A DNA stretch of 64,000 nucleotides from contig NZ_LN831034.1 in assembly GCF_002055535.1 (NCBI RefSeq), positions 1,240,001-1,304,000 on the forward strand, read 5' to 3'. The notes under the pieces are model-generated. The model saw only the letters and a program-made list of their open reading frames with translations. It did no database searches and was not told the origin of the DNA. Numbering within the stretch: position 1 is the stretch's first letter; every line of letters begins with the position of its first letter. A program made the position numbers and the translations under genes. Positions 45,464-56,085 of this stretch are shown here, piece after piece. This DNA comes from Streptococcus pyogenes (GTDB lineage: Bacteria; Bacillota; Bacilli; Lactobacillales; Streptococcaceae).

Positions 45464-46612
45464 CTAGCCATGGGCCTGTTCGAGGACCGTTTCTGGGGAT
45501 GGTGGTGTTTGCTGAGGACTACTCTGATTTGCTGGCGTTTCTGAATCATTGTCTGTCTGTTCCTGATGTTCACCAGGCTTATCTCCTTCTTTATCAGCTG
45601 CGTTTTGTTCAGGCGTAAGAGGAACTTCAGGTTGATTTTCAATCTCCTGTGTTGTAGTATAAATTCCCACTTCCATATCCACTATACTATCATTTTCAAG
45701 GTTTTTTTTCAATTTTTGATAATAGGGAAGTTTCAATGTGAGTTGTGACTGCGGTACTCTAACTACATTACCGTCATGCATTTCAATAAGTAGTAAATCC
45801 GCTGTCGTTTTGGAATTTGCAAGAGACACTGACTTGATATTCTTGACTAATTTTTTAGGTAATGTCGTTAATTGCTTAACTAACTGTTGGATCGCTTTCT
45901 CATCTTTTAAATTAAGAATCAAGAAAGATTTCGGTAGTTCTGATGCCCTGACCTTGTCCACACGTTTTCCATTCTCCAAAATAGGCTGAAAACCGTTTTC
46001 AACTTGTGCATAAGCGATGATTTCAAATTCAATAACGTTAAATAGAAAGTGATTAGGAAATTGGTAAGAGAGATGTACAGATTTCACCCATGGAATAGTA
46101 CGAAGAATCGGTCGTTCATACTGACCAGGCGAAGTTAACAGCGTTAACCAATAGTCAGATGCTTTGACTTTGCTAGCTTTGATTAATTCGTCAAGGTTCG
46201 TTTGATGGTTTCCTCTTACAGAAAACTCTTTCTTTTTGCTATAAGGAGTGATCATAAAAATAGACACCGCCATGAGTAAGAGCGCCCCCAAAAGAACAGG
46301 CAAGGATTTTTGAAAAGCGATTTGTGTCGCGCTTTTTTCCTTGGGTTGTCTAACTTTTTTGGTTTTTTTAGGTTTTGACGTCGTTTCTGACTCAATTTCC
46401 TGACTATCAGTTTTCTCATCAGTTTTAAGCTCAACCGCTTCAGAAGCATTTTGAGCTTGCTGCTGCGCTTTTTTATCACTCAATAATTTCTCTTTGAGTT
46501 TTTTTTCTTCCTCAGCTTGCTGCTTCTTTTTCTTTAAAAATTCAATGTTACGCTTTTGCCACTCTGTCAAAACGAGCTTGTCATCACTTTGTTTCTCTTT
46601 ATCTTTTGCCAT
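45464..46612 (-). CDS. divIB: Cell-division protein DivIB/FtsQ
   Basis: A 382-residue bitopic protein. Residues 1-100 are a Lys/Glu-rich cytoplasmic tail, about 103-125 the transmembrane segment (SLPVLLGALLLMAVSIFMIT), then a POTRA domain (KEFSVRGNHQTNLDELIKAS) and a Pro/Gln/Glu-rich C-terminal tail. It stabilises FtsL and DivIC at the septum. It follows murG directly. Confidence 0.93.
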   Translation of the reverse strand: MAKDKEKQSDDKLVLTEWQKRNIEFLKKKKQQAEEEKKLKEKLLSDKKAQQQAQNASEAVELKTDEKTDSQEIESETTSKPKKTKKVRQPKEKSATQIAFQKSLPVLLGALLLMAVSIFMITPYSKKKEFSVRGNHQTNLDELIKASKVKASDYWLTLLTSPGQYERPILRTIPWVKSVHLSYQFPNHFLFNVIEFEIIAYAQVENGFQPILENGKRVDKVRASELPKSFLILNLKDEKAIQQLVKQLTTLPKKLVKNIKSVSLANSKTTADLLLIEMHDGNVVRVPQSQLTLKLPYYQKLKKNLENDSIVDMEVGIYTTTQEIENQPEVPLTPEQNAADKEGDKPGEHQEQTDNDSETPANQSSPQQTPPSPETVLEQAHG

Positions 46613-47695
46613 TTACTTCTCCTTAATCGCGGAGCTAATATCAGCTCTCAAAAGGTCATAAAAGAAGTCCGGTGACTGAATCTCCTTAGTTGCCAACATA
46701 GTAGCCTCATAATCAGCCTGATGTTCAAACAAATCAGCCATTGCCTGATCAAAATTATGCAAAGTTAAATCAGGTTCCTGTAATTGTTTAGCGTAGCCCC
46801 TCTTCTCAAAATAAGTGGCATTTTCTAACTGATCGCCACGGCTAGCTTCTTTACCAAGAGGAACGATGAGGTGTAGCTTAGCCATTGCCAGTAGCTCAAA
46901 AAGTGTATTAGAGCCCCCTCTTGTCACTACAAGGTCAGCCATCGCCATCAAAGGTTGGTAGAGATCGGTAACATAATCTACTCGATACAGATGAGAACTC
47001 AATTCATTAAGGTGAGGGTCTCCTGTAATATTGATGATATTATAACGTTGCTTCAATTCTGGATGATCACTAATAAACTGATTAAACACATGCGCCCCTG
47101 CCGAACCACCAATAAACAAGAGGGTTTTTAGGTCTCTACTAAAATACTCTTTCACCGCCTCTAACTGAGTTGATTCAGGCATTTGGTTGGCATCTTTGAA
47201 AACCTTTGTCACCGCTCCAAGGTGTTTAACTTTAGACAACTGGTCTTCCTGCTCAAAAGTGGTATACATGGTAGTTGCAAATTTGTAGGCAATCTTGTTT
47301 GCTAGTCCCATTGACCGATCTGATTCATGAATAAAGACTGGTTTACCAAGCAATTTAGCAGCCACAACTGGCGGTACTGAGACAAAACCACCTTTGGAAA
47401 AAAGGGCTTGAGGGCGAAGCTTGGCAACAATAAAGAGAGACTGTAGGAGGCCAAGTGCAACCTTAAAAACATCAGCTAGATTTTGCCATGAAAAATAGCG
47501 TCTAAGCTTGCCTGTCGCGATAGCATGAAAGGTCACGTCAAGGCCTGACTTTTCAATTTCTGTATGTTCAATGCCATTTTTATCACCAATATAATGTACT
47601 TCCCAACCGTCCTTGATAAATTTTGGTATGAGAATGAGGTTCAAGGTGACATGACCTACAGTTCCACCACCTGTAAATAAAATCTTCTTAGGCAT
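46613..47695 (-). CDS. murG: UDP-GlcNAc-MurNAc-pentapeptide transferase MurG
   Basis: A 360-residue lipid II-forming glycosyltransferase. It has [13 protein letters not shown], the [14 protein letters not shown] block, [11 protein letters not shown] and [18 protein letters not shown] 47695 overlaps the murD stop (TAATG); the frame opens to 47716 without a ribosome site. Confidence 0.96.
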   Translation of the reverse strand: MPKKILFTGGGTVGHVTLNLILIPKFIKDGWEVHYIGDKNGIEHTEIEKSGLDVTFHAIATGKLRRYFSWQNLADVFKVALGLLQSLFIVAKLRPQALFSKGGFVSVPPVVAAKLLGKPVFIHESDRSMGLANKIAYKFATTMYTTFEQEDQLSKVKHLGAVTKVFKDANQMPESTQLEAVKEYFSRDLKTLLFIGGSAGAHVFNQFISDHPELKQRYNIINITGDPHLNELSSHLYRVDYVTDLYQPLMAMADLVVTRGGSNTLFELLAMAKLHLIVPLGKEASRGDQLENATYFEKRGYAKQLQEPDLTLHNFDQAMADLFEHQADYEATMLATKEIQSPDFFYDLLRADISSAIKEK

Positions 47696-49053
47696 TAGGC
47701 ATCTCCTCTTAAACAATCAAAGGTTGCCAAAAATTCATCCCCACGAACCTCAAAATTAGGATACATATCCCAGCTAGCATTGGCTGGGCTAAGCAAGATA
47801 GTATCGCCTGTTTGGGCCAGCTTAAAAGCAAGCTCTGTTGCTTCTGCCACATTTCTAGCTTCAAGATAAGAGACCTCTGCTTTGTTAGCAGCTCGCTTCA
47901 TACGCTCTGCGGATTCTCCCAAAATAATCATCTGCTTAAGTCCTAAAAGGTCTGGCACCAAATCGTCAAATTCATTGCCACGATCTAGACCGCCAGCAAT
48001 CAAAATCAAGCGACTGTTATCAAAACCTGATAAAGCTTTTTGAGTGGCTAAAATATTGGTTGACTTACTGTCATTGTAGAAGGTAATATCTTTGATTTGA
48101 CCAACCCGTTGCAAACGATGTTTAACGCCTCCAAAATGTGAAAGGCACTGGGCAATAATATCATCAGCAATACCAGATAACTTGGCAACTGCAATAGTTG
48201 CTAGGGCATTTTCAATGTTGTGGCTACCTGGGACACCTAAGTCAGTTGCAGCTATAATCGCCTGTTCTTTAAAATAGAGTATTCCATCCTTCAGATAAGC
48301 TCCATCAACCACTTTTTGAGTTGAAAAAGGAATCACTGTTGCTTTGGTGGTCTTAGCTAGAGTTGCTGAAATCTCTTGATTAGCATTTAAAATAAGGTAG
48401 TCTGATTCTGTCATCTGAGCTTGAATCATCCATTTAGCAGCAACATAATCCTCAAAACTGCCATGATAGTCCAGGTGAGTCGGCATTAAATTAGTGATGA
48501 CAGCAATATGAGGGCGAAAAGCATTCACTCCCACTAATTGAAAAGAGGACAATTCCATCACCAAAGTATCACCAGCAATTGCTTTTTGAACAACTTTTGA
48601 AGCAGGATAACCAATGTTTCCAGATAAGAGTGCAGATTGCCCGCCAGCATTCAAAACATCGGCAATCATTGTCGTTGTGGTTGTCTTCCCGTTTGATCCT
48701 GTAATCCCGATAATAGGCGCTTCAGATACGAAATAAGCCAATTCTACTTCAGTCAAGATGGGAATTTCCTTTGCAAGGGCGCGTTTAACCATAGGATTAT
48801 CATAAGGAATCCCAGGGTTTTTAACCATGTACTCAAAGTTCTCATCTAATAATTCTACTGGGTGGCTACCACAAATGACCTTAATCCCCTCTTCCAACAA
48901 GGCTTGTGCCGCTGGATTTTGGTCAAATGGTTTACTATCATTAACAGTCACTAAAGCACCAAGTTTGGTCAATAATTTTGCTGCTGCTTCGCCCGATTTG
49001 GCTAACCCCAATATTAATATTTTTTTGTTTTGAAAATTACTTATCACTTTCAT
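47695..49053 (-). CDS. murD: UDP-MurNAc-alanine-glutamate ligase MurD
   Basis: A 452-residue Mur ligase. It has the N-terminal Rossmann region ([17 protein letters not shown]), ATP site [13 protein letters not shown] and the C-terminal domain with YNDSKSTN. It starts the murD-murG-divIB operon and has a promoter at 49087-49115. Confidence 0.96.
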   Translation of the reverse strand: MKVISNFQNKKILILGLAKSGEAAAKLLTKLGALVTVNDSKPFDQNPAAQALLEEGIKVICGSHPVELLDENFEYMVKNPGIPYDNPMVKRALAKEIPILTEVELAYFVSEAPIIGITGSNGKTTTTTMIADVLNAGGQSALLSGNIGYPASKVVQKAIAGDTLVMELSSFQLVGVNAFRPHIAVITNLMPTHLDYHGSFEDYVAAKWMIQAQMTESDYLILNANQEISATLAKTTKATVIPFSTQKVVDGAYLKDGILYFKEQAIIAATDLGVPGSHNIENALATIAVAKLSGIADDIIAQCLSHFGGVKHRLQRVGQIKDITFYNDSKSTNILATQKALSGFDNSRLILIAGGLDRGNEFDDLVPDLLGLKQMIILGESAERMKRAANKAEVSYLEARNVAEATELAFKLAQTGDTILLSPANASWDMYPNFEVRGDEFLATFDCLRGDA

Positions 49054-49086
49054 CTAAGCTCACACTATCCATTCTATTTGATTTCT

Positions 49087-49115
49087 ATTTTACCTTTATT
49101 TAGATGCTTTTTCAA
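49087..49115 (-). promoter_or_regulatory. murD operon promoter
   Basis: On the - strand TTGAAA (49110-49115), 17-bp spacer, TAAAAT (49087-49092). Confidence 0.6.
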
Positions 49116-49422
49116 CATTTTAAAAATACCGTTCTTGAGTTTAGAATTAGAATCCGTTTCCAATATACAAACATCATGCCCATATTTGTGAGATTATTGA
49201 TACGTTTTTTTAAGTAAAATAAGATAAAATACTAGTCAGAGGTCTTAACTGTCACTACCAAGCATCTCTTTTTAGTTGCACACTCAATGAAAATCGGCTA
49301 AAAGCTTTCTTTCAGAAAAAATGAACTATTAAAAAAGGACTGATATTGTCTAAAACAAATCAGTCCTTTTATCGTATAAAAACCAAAATCATCAATCTTT
49401 AAGTATTTTTATTTAAGTATTT
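49116..49422. other. Intergenic interval upstream of murD
   Basis: No gene seen. Contains the bidirectional terminator AAAGGACTGAT...ATCAGTCCTTTT (about 49333-49371) and a 14-bp tandem TTTAAGTATTTTTA at 49398-49425. Confidence 0.5.
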
Positions 49423-49674
49423 TTATTTAACTCTCGGTTTTTTGGTCATTTTACGCACATCTTTTAAAGCAAAATAGCCCAATGCCACCATTCCCATCCC
49501 AATAAAAAATTCAGGAGGGGTTTGCATGATTTTGATAAAACTCAAGCCCGCTAAAACAATAAGCAGAGCAACCAAGCCAACTAAACCAATCATCCCAAGG
49601 GTGTTACGGACACTTTTAGGAGCCATGTATAGATAATAAGATATAATCGAGACAGCCATAATAAGGTAAAACAT
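49423..49674 (-). CDS. DUF3165 small membrane protein
   Basis: An 83-residue protein with three predicted membrane segments (1-17, 27-48, 55-70) and a basic tail. It matches the streptococcal DUF3165 family. It shares the typA transcript, being downstream of it. Function unknown. Confidence 0.8.
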   Translation of the reverse strand: MFYLIMAVSIISYYLYMAPKSVRNTLGMIGLVGLVALLIVLAGLSFIKIMQTPPEFFIGMGMVALGYFALKDVRKMTKKPRVK

Positions 49675-49795
49675 TCCGTCCTCCTTTATTTTGGTTTATA
49701 TTCCATAGGAACTTGTAAACGCAAAAAGACCTTTAAAAAATGACTTTTCTTAAATATCTTTTTGCTATTTTATTTAGTTAGTTTAACTTCAAAAG

Positions 49796-51637
49796 CTATT
49801 CGGCTGATTTTTTCTTTTTATTAGCTTTATCACGCGCAGCTTTATTCAAGATTTGTTTACGCAAGCGGATAGATTCTGGCGTTACTTCCATGTATTCGTC
49901 GTCATTCAAGAACTCTAATGATTCTTCAAGCGTTAGGATACGAGGCGTCTTGATAACTGCAGTTTGATCTTTAGTCGCTGAACGGACATTTGTCATTTGC
50001 TTAGCTGTTGTAATGTTAACACCAAGGTCGTTATCACGTGAGTTTTCACCAACAATCATCCCTTCGTAAACTTCTGTACCTGGATTGACAAAGATAGTTC
50101 CACGTTCTTCAATACGCATGATTGAATATGTCGTTGCTTTCCCATTTTCAATAGAAACCAAGGCACCACGATGACGGCCACCGATTTCTCCTTGAACAAC
50201 CGGTAGATACTGATCAAAAGTATGATTCATGATACCATATCCACGTGTCATTGAAAGAAACTCTGTTGAATAACCAATCAAACCACGTGCAGGAATCAAG
50301 AAAATCAAACGCGTTTGACCATTACCAACCATCTGCATATCAAGCATATCCCCTTTACGTTCTGAAAGAGACTGGATGATTGCACCCTGATATTCTTCTG
50401 GTGTATCAATTTGAACACGCTCAAACGGTTCACATTTGACACCATCAATTTCTTTGATGATAACTTCTGGACGTGATACTTGAAGTTCATAGCCTTCACG
50501 GCGCATGGTTTCAATGAGGATAGATAAATGCAATTCTCCACGCCCTGAAACCGTCCATTTATCTGGCGAATCTGTTGGGTCAACACGAAGTGACACGTCT
50601 GTTTGCAATTCTGCTAAAAGACGTTCTTCAACCTTACGTGACGTGATCCATTTACCTTCACGACCTGCAAAAGGAGAGTTATTGACCAAGAAAGTCATCT
50701 GAAGTGTTGGCTCATCAATACGAAGAATTGGCAGAGCTTCCACACAGTCAGTTGGTGTAATGGTTTCTCCAACAAAGATATCTTCCATACCTGAAACAGC
50801 AATCAAGTCACCTGCTTTAGCTTCTTGAATTTCACGACGTTCCAAACCGAAGAAACCAAACAGTTTTGTAACACGGAAGTTTTTAGTGGTACCATCAAGT
50901 TTTGAAAGAGTTACTTGGTCACCCACTTTAACAGTACCACGGAAAACACGACCGATACCGATACGACCTACGAAATCGTTGTAGTCCAAAAGTGACACTT
51001 GGAATTGCAAAGGCTCATCTGAATTATCAACTGGCGCTGGAATATGATCAATAATCGTATCAAAGATCGGTGCCATAGTATGCTCTTGGTCAGCAGGGTC
51101 ATCTGATAATGATGATGTTCCATTAATAGCTGATGCGTAAACAACTGGGAATTCCAATTGCTCATCATCGGCACCAAGTTCGATGAATAATTCAAGCACT
51201 TCATCTACAACTTCTGCTGGACGAGCTGAAGGTTTGTCAATCTTGTTCACCACAACGATCGGGATAAGGTTTTGCTCAAGTGCTTTTTTCAATACGAAAC
51301 GCGTCTGGGGCATTGTTCCTTCGTAGGCATCCACAACAAGAACAACCCCGTCAACCATTTTCATGATACGTTCAACTTCACCACCGAAGTCCGCGTGTCC
51401 TGGGGTATCCATGATGTTAATACGAACATCGTTATAGGCTACTGCCGTATTTTTCGCAAGGATTGTAATCCCACGTTCTTTTTCAAGGTCATTGGAATCC
51501 ATGGCACGCTCTTGAAGCTCTTTACGCTCATCAAGAGTATGGGATTGTTTTAATAATTCATCTACAAGTGTTGTTTTTCCGTGGTCAACGTGGGCAATAA
51601 TCGCTACGTTACGGATATCGTTTCTTAAGTTAGTCAT
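49796..51637 (-). CDS. typA: Ribosome-associated GTPase TypA/BipA
   Basis: A 613-residue translational GTPase. G1 [13 protein letters not shown]3 [12 protein letters not shown]4 NKIDKPSA, followed by EF-G-like domains and the BipA-specific C-terminal part. Needed for ribosome assembly and stress responses. Confidence 0.97.
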   Translation of the reverse strand: MTNLRNDIRNVAIIAHVDHGKTTLVDELLKQSHTLDERKELQERAMDSNDLEKERGITILAKNTAVAYNDVRINIMDTPGHADFGGEVERIMKMVDGVVLVVDAYEGTMPQTRFVLKKALEQNLIPIVVVNKIDKPSARPAEVVDEVLELFIELGADDEQLEFPVVYASAINGTSSLSDDPADQEHTMAPIFDTIIDHIPAPVDNSDEPLQFQVSLLDYNDFVGRIGIGRVFRGTVKVGDQVTLSKLDGTTKNFRVTKLFGFFGLERREIQEAKAGDLIAVSGMEDIFVGETITPTDCVEALPILRIDEPTLQMTFLVNNSPFAGREGKWITSRKVEERLLAELQTDVSLRVDPTDSPDKWTVSGRGELHLSILIETMRREGYELQVSRPEVIIKEIDGVKCEPFERVQIDTPEEYQGAIIQSLSERKGDMLDMQMVGNGQTRLIFLIPARGLIGYSTEFLSMTRGYGIMNHTFDQYLPVVQGEIGGRHRGALVSIENGKATTYSIMRIEERGTIFVNPGTEVYEGMIVGENSRDNDLGVNITTAKQMTNVRSATKDQTAVIKTPRILTLEESLEFLNDDEYMEVTPESIRLRKQILNKAARDKANKKKKSAE

Positions 51638-51753
51638 TTGTTCCTCTAAGTAAATATATTTTAACTAGATAAGTATAACACAAAATGTTTTAAAAAACTG
51701 GTTTTAATCAATTGTAAATGTTTTCAGACTTTCAGCAAGTCTGGATACAGCAA

Positions 51754-51809
51754 AAAAAGGAATTAAGGTTTTTGAGACAGTGACTGCCTTTATTCCCCTT
51801 AACTCCACG
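51754..51809 (-). terminator. Terminator after the rhodanese-like gene
   Basis: On the - strand GGAGTTAAGG...CCTTAATTCC with a long loop, followed by seven T. Confidence 0.6.
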
Positions 51810-51819
51810 TTACTCTTAA

Positions 51820-52209
51820 CTAGGTTGTTTGTTTAACTTTGCCATCCCAATAATCAATACCGTCTTTTAAGACATAAACGTCTTCAAAGCCAGCTTTTTT
51901 AAGTTTTTTGACCGCAGGCACACGGTACTGGGGACGCATATTTTCGTAAATAAGAACAGGTTTGTCCTTGCGTAGTCCCTTAATAGCAGCATCAAATTGT
52001 TGCGCTGGAAAATTTCGAGCTCCTAAAATATGCTTAGTTCTAAAAGCCGCTGGCTCTCGTAAATCAATCAATTGACCTTGACGCATCACGTCTTTAAAAG
52101 TCTCGTTATCAACCTGCTTTGCCATTTTTCGAAAAGAGAAATAGTTCCATGTATAATAACCAACAATGCCGACAAGAAGTAACCATAAGATAAGTGTGAT
52201 TGGAGACAT
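51820..52209 (-). CDS. Membrane-anchored rhodanese-like protein lacking active-site Cys
   Basis: A 129-residue protein with an N-terminal membrane segment (3-24) and a rhodanese fold (GQLIDLREPAAFRTKHILGA, FEDVYVLKDGIDYWDG). The active-site loop reads LIYENMRPQYR: the catalytic Cys is replaced by Glu, so sulfur transfer is unlikely. It follows glcK in the same operon. Confidence 0.85.
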   Translation of the reverse strand: MSPITLILWLLLVGIVGYYTWNYFSFRKMAKQVDNETFKDVMRQGQLIDLREPAAFRTKHILGARNFPAQQFDAAIKGLRKDKPVLIYENMRPQYRVPAVKKLKKAGFEDVYVLKDGIDYWDGKVKQTT

Positions 52210-52218
52210 ATCCCCCTC

Positions 52219-53190
52219 CTATTTTGTGATAAATTGTCGAGCAAGGCTAGCTGCACCGATAATTCCAGCATCATTGCCAAGTTCTGCAATCTTAATTTTA
52301 GTTGAATACCTCACTTGTGGGAAAGTGAAGGTCACAAAGTATTTTTCAATACGTGAGCGTAGAAATTCTCCTGCTGCTGACACACCCCCACCGATAACCA
52401 CTGAGTCTGGATTCAAGATATTGGAAATATTTGCTGAAGCAAGGCCAAGGTAGTAACCAACCTTTTCCACAACAGAATCAGCAAAGGAATCCCCTGCTTC
52501 AGCCGCCATGAAAATGTCTTTACTGGTAACACCTTCACCATTGTCAATAGCTGCTTTGATGGCTGAATCCCCTTCGTAGGCTTCTGCCAGTAAACGTGCC
52601 ACTTTGACAACTCCTGTTGCTGAAGCTACTGTTTCCAAACAGCCGTGTGAGCCACAAGTACAAGCAAAGCCATTTTCTGGCTCAACAATCATGTGGCCGA
52701 TTTCACCACCTGCTCCTGCAACACCATGAATCAAGTTACCATCAGCAATAATGCCTCCACCGACACCTGTTCCAAGTGTCATGAAGACGACATCTGGGTT
52801 ATTTTCACCAGCACCTACCCAACGTTCACCAAGGGCAGCCACATTGGCATCATTGTCAATGGCAAAAGGAATGCCCAATTCTTTTTCAACAACGGAACCG
52901 ACTTCTTGGGTTTCTTTCCAATTAAGGTTGAATGCCCCAGTAACTGTATTAGTATCACGGTCAACCGCTCCTGGTGATCCCATACCAATTCCCACAAAGT
53001 CAGCACTGCTTAGACCATACAAGTCTAAGCGATGTTTGATGGAAGCGATGATATCAGGGACAATATGTTTGCCTCCTTCTAAAATATTAGTCTCAATTGC
53101 CCATTTTTCTTGGACTTCTCCTGCTGCTGTTAAAATTCCAAATTTAATGGTGGTACCACCTAAATCAATCCCCAGTAATTTTTGACTCAT
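52219..53190 (-). CDS. glcK: Glucokinase (ROK family)
   Basis: A 323-residue ROK sugar kinase. ATP site LGIDLGGTTIKFGIL, active site DNDANVAALGE, zinc motif CTCGSHGCLE, and GGGVS near residue 290. Phosphorylates glucose and contributes to catabolite signalling. Co-transcribed with yqgQ. Confidence 0.95.
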   Translation of the reverse strand: MSQKLLGIDLGGTTIKFGILTAAGEVQEKWAIETNILEGGKHIVPDIIASIKHRLDLYGLSSADFVGIGMGSPGAVDRDTNTVTGAFNLNWKETQEVGSVVEKELGIPFAIDNDANVAALGERWVGAGENNPDVVFMTLGTGVGGGIIADGNLIHGVAGAGGEIGHMIVEPENGFACTCGSHGCLETVASATGVVKVARLLAEAYEGDSAIKAAIDNGEGVTSKDIFMAAEAGDSFADSVVEKVGYYLGLASANISNILNPDSVVIGGGVSAAGEFLRSRIEKYFVTFTFPQVRYSTKIKIAELGNDAGIIGAASLARQFITK

Positions 53191-53194
53191 TTGT

Positions 53195-53398
53195 CTATCC
53201 TTCTTTTTCCAATTCTAATCTATGCTCACGTCGCAAAATTAACTCCGCATTTAAGTAATCCCTCTTATCCAATAAGCCGCTATCATAGAGACGCTGAAGT
53301 TCAATCTTCATCATTTCAATATCATAAAGACGTTTGCCAAGGTAAACAAAAATGCCAAAGTTTTTTAGCAATTGTTGCACATCATATAGTGTTTTCAT
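53195..53398 (-). CDS. yqgQ: YqgQ family protein (DUF910)
   Basis: A 67-residue small helical DUF910 protein that accompanies glucokinase in Firmicutes (TLYDVQQLLKNFGIFVYLGK). No ribosome site precedes ATG 53398, and a promoter ends only about eight bases upstream, predicting a leaderless mRNA. Function unknown. Confidence 0.85.
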   Translation of the reverse strand: MKTLYDVQQLLKNFGIFVYLGKRLYDIEMMKIELQRLYDSGLLDKRDYLNAELILRREHRLELEKEG

Positions 53399-53406
53399 AT
53401 AAGTAG

Positions 53407-53435
53407 ATTTTAGCAAATTCTACGGCAGATTTCAA
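53407..53435 (-). promoter_or_regulatory. yqgQ-glcK promoter, leaderless geometry
   Basis: On the - strand TTGAAA (53430-53435), 17-bp spacer, TAAAAT (53407-53412). The expected start site (about 53400) coincides with the ATG at 53398. Confidence 0.65.
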
Positions 53436-53490
53436 GACAAGTATGGAATCGCTTTCTATGTTTCTGAAAATGAATCGATGATTCCATAAA

Positions 53491-53522
53491 AAAGAAGCCA
53501 ATTTTATCATTGACTTCTTTTA
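53491..53522 (-). terminator. dpr terminator
   Basis: On the - strand AAGAAGTCAAT...ATTGGCTTCTT followed by TTTTTAT. Confidence 0.75.
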
Positions 53523-53539
53523 TCCTAAGGCATAATCAA

Positions 53540-54067
53540 TTAGAGTGCTGGGCCTTGTCCACGCTCTGCTTGGAGCATCCAAATGGTTTTTTCAGCCTCT
53601 GTCTTAGCTGCTGTAAACAAATCGTTTGTTCCAGCATCGCCTTCTTCATCGGTAATATCCAAACCAACTTGGTAAAGGCTGCTGAGGTAAAGGTAAACTT
53701 CGACCAATCTTGCTAAATGCTGAGCAACGGTTTTATCGTAAGTACCTTTTGCTTCGTCCAATTTAGAGTGTTTAGAAAACTCAGCTAGGGTAGAATAAGG
53801 CGCTCCGCCAATAGTGATCAAACGCTCGCTCATTTCATCTAAATTAGCATTCAAGCTATCAAGTAATTCATCCATTTTGGGGTGAAGGTACAAGAAACCT
53901 GGACCACGCATATACCAGTGTACTTGGTGCACAATAGATGCAGCCACAGATAAGTCAGCGACAGCTTGGTTTAAAACAGCTTTAGTTTTTTCATTTTTTG
54001 ATGCTTCTTTTTTAGAAATATTGTGAGTTACTGAAGCATAAATATTTTCAACGAGTGTGTTTGTCAT
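53540..54067 (-). CDS. dpr: Dps-like peroxide resistance protein Dpr
   Basis: A 175-residue ferritin-like dodecamer subunit. The ferroxidase residues appear in [24 protein letters not shown] and [13 protein letters not shown]. It stores iron and prevents Fenton chemistry. A PerR box overlaps its promoter, and a leader of about 140 nt separates it from the ATG. Confidence 0.95.
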   Translation of the reverse strand: MTNTLVENIYASVTHNISKKEASKNEKTKAVLNQAVADLSVAASIVHQVHWYMRGPGFLYLHPKMDELLDSLNANLDEMSERLITIGGAPYSTLAEFSKHSKLDEAKGTYDKTVAQHLARLVEVYLYLSSLYQVGLDITDEEGDAGTNDLFTAAKTEAEKTIWMLQAERGQGPAL

Positions 54068-54209
54068 AATAACATCTCCTTACTTTTCAGCTTAAAGGGC
54101 AAGAATGGAGAGGGAACTAACCCTAACGTGATAAACATAAGAAAGGGTTAAGGACCTAATCCTATTCGACAATAACGGAATAATCCTAATTGGATGATTA
54201 GACACTTAA

Positions 54210-54245
54210 TTAGAATCATTATCGTTTTATATCTATATTCTACAA
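54210..54245 (-). promoter_or_regulatory. dpr promoter with PerR box
   Basis: On the - strand TTGTAG (54240-54245), 16-bp spacer, GATAAT (54218-54223). TTAGAATCATTATCG (54210-54224), a near match to the PerR box, covers the -10. PerR would repress until peroxide exposure. Confidence 0.75.
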
Positions 54246-54279
54246 TGATTAAGGAAAGATTGCAAGTATTTGATTTCTT

Positions 54280-54287
54280 TTCGAATA
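54280..54287 (+). promoter_or_regulatory. CIN box (SigX/ComX -10) upstream of the prepilin peptidase gene
   Basis: TTCGAATA after a T-rich stretch, one base from the TACGAATA consensus recognised by competence sigma factor SigX. It lies eight bases before the ATG at 54295, so the mRNA would be essentially leaderless. Confidence 0.65.
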
Positions 54288-54294
54288 AATAAGT

Positions 54295-54921
54295 ATGATA
54301 GCTTTTTTTAGTATATGTTCGGGCATCTTATTGACCCATCTTTTTTACTGTTTACTACTTTATTTTCCTGATAATGGTCAAGAGCAGCTAAGTAAACAGA
54401 CTGTCATTGTTTGTGACCAACTAACTTTTGCCAAACGCGTTTTTCGGCAGTTCCAAAACCATTTTATAACTAGCCAAAAAATCTTCTTTAGCTTAGAGAT
54501 AGGTCTAATAATTATCTTATGGGCTAGTATGGTACATTGGGTTAGTGCTAGTTACTGTTACTTGTTACTCTTTTCTTTATTATTTAGTTTATTTGATTGG
54601 CGTTCTCAAGAATACCCTTTTATCTTGTGGCTTTTTAGCTTTGTAAGTCTACTCCTGTTTTATTCGATCAATTATTTATCATTGATATTACTGCTACTAG
54701 GTTTATTAGCTCATTTAAGACCTTTTTCAATTGGAGCAGGCGATTTTTTCTACCTTGCTAGCTTAGCTTTAGTATTGGATCTAACGTCGTTGATTTGGCT
54801 AATTCAACTTGCTAGTTTAGCAGGTATTACTGCTTGCTTACTATTAGGCATCAAGCGCATACCTTTTATTCCTTATCTTAGTTTTGGATTATTTTGGATT
54901 GTGCTTCTAGAGCATTTTTAG
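54295..54921 (+). CDS. Type IV prepilin peptidase (competence-induced CilC/PilD-like)
   Basis: A 208-residue membrane aspartyl peptidase with about six to seven transmembrane segments. The catalytic aspartates are Asp101 (FDWRSQEYP) and Asp150 (the GxGD motif GAGDFFYL). The N-terminal Cys-zinc methylase part is absent, as in other streptococcal competence peptidases. No ribosome site is seen. It would process pseudopilins for DNA uptake, under SigX control by the adjacent CIN box. Confidence 0.85.
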   Translation: MIAFFSICSGILLTHLFYCLLLYFPDNGQEQLSKQTVIVCDQLTFAKRVFRQFQNHFITSQKIFFSLEIGLIIILWASMVHWVSASYCYLLLFSLLFSLFDWRSQEYPFILWLFSFVSLLLFYSINYLSLILLLLGLLAHLRPFSIGAGDFFYLASLALVLDLTSLIWLIQLASLAGITACLLLGIKRIPFIPYLSFGLFWIVLLEHF

Positions 54922-55002
54922 GCCAGATAAAAAACCTAGTCATTTTAGTGACTAGGAATATTTTGTCATCAAGCATTGTCAATCAAAGATATTTTTTGGG
55001 CT

Positions 55003-56082
55003 TTATTTTGTCGCTGTAACCTTTTCGCGATCTTTTTTCATCGTTTTAGAACGTAACTGGCCACAGGCTGCATCAATATCTGTTCCGTGCTCTTGACGCA
55101 CCACACAGTTAACTCCATTTTTCTTTAGCACATCATAAAACGCTAGAACTCGCTCTTTAGGACTTCTACTATACTGATCATGTTCTGAAACAGGATTATA
55201 CGGAATCAAGTTAACATAAGATAACTTACGAATAGTTTTAGTTAAGTCTGCTAATTCTTGAGCTTGCTTAATGCTATCGTTAACTTCATTTAGCATAATG
55301 TATTCAAAAGTGACACGACGATTCGTTTTTTCAATATAGTATTCTATAGCTGAAAAGAGCTTTTCAAGCGGAAAAGAGCGATTTACTCGCATAATACTTG
55401 AACGTAAATCATTATTTGGTGCATGCAACGAGACTGCTAAGTTAACCTGTACTCCCTCGTTTGCAAAATCCCGAATCTTGTGAGCTAACCCTGAGGTAGA
55501 GACTGTAATATGACGGGCACCAATTGCTAAGCCATTATCATCGTTGATGACGCGAAGAAAGCACATGACATTTTTGTAATTATCAAAAGGTTCACCAATG
55601 CCCATTACGACAACATGGCTAACCCGCTCACCTTGCTTTCTATCGTCAAAATATTTTTGGACTAACATGATTTGAGCTGTAATTTCCCCACTGTTTAGAT
55701 CACGTTGCTTTTTGATCAATCCACTAGCACAAAAAGTACAGCCAATGTTACAGCCAACTTGAGTCGTCACACAAACAGAATGACCATAATGTTGACGCAT
55801 TAAAACTGTTTCAATTAACATACCATCGGGCAGTTCAAATAAATATTTTACTGTACCATCAGCTGACTCTTGTACAACTCGCTGTTTTAAAGGATTGACA
55901 CAGAAACTATCATTTAAAATAGAAACAAAATCTTTAGAAATATTCGTCATCTCCTCAAAAGATTGAACTCTTTTTTTATAGAGCCAATCCCAAATTTGAG
56001 TAGCTCTAAACTGTTTTTGGCCGCGTTCAACTGCCCACGCGATCAGTTCATCGCGTGTTAAGCTATAAATCGATGGTTTCAT
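55003..56082 (-). CDS. rlmN: 23S rRNA/tRNA adenine-C2 methyltransferase RlmN
   Basis: A 359-residue radical-SAM enzyme. The Fe-S motif CNIGCTFC is present, with [12 protein letters not shown], and the C-terminal resolving Cys is in AACGQLRS. It methylates A2503 of 23S rRNA. It follows yutD with a few bases' overlap. Confidence 0.96.
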
Positions 56083-56085
56083 GGA

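Noticed and set aside
49398..49425. Tandem TTTAAGTATTTTTA as a functional repeat
   Set aside because: Only two copies at the end of an AT-rich gene; likely slippage.
52751..53185. + strand ORF opposite glcK
   Set aside because: Shadow of the conserved glucokinase frame with no ribosome site.
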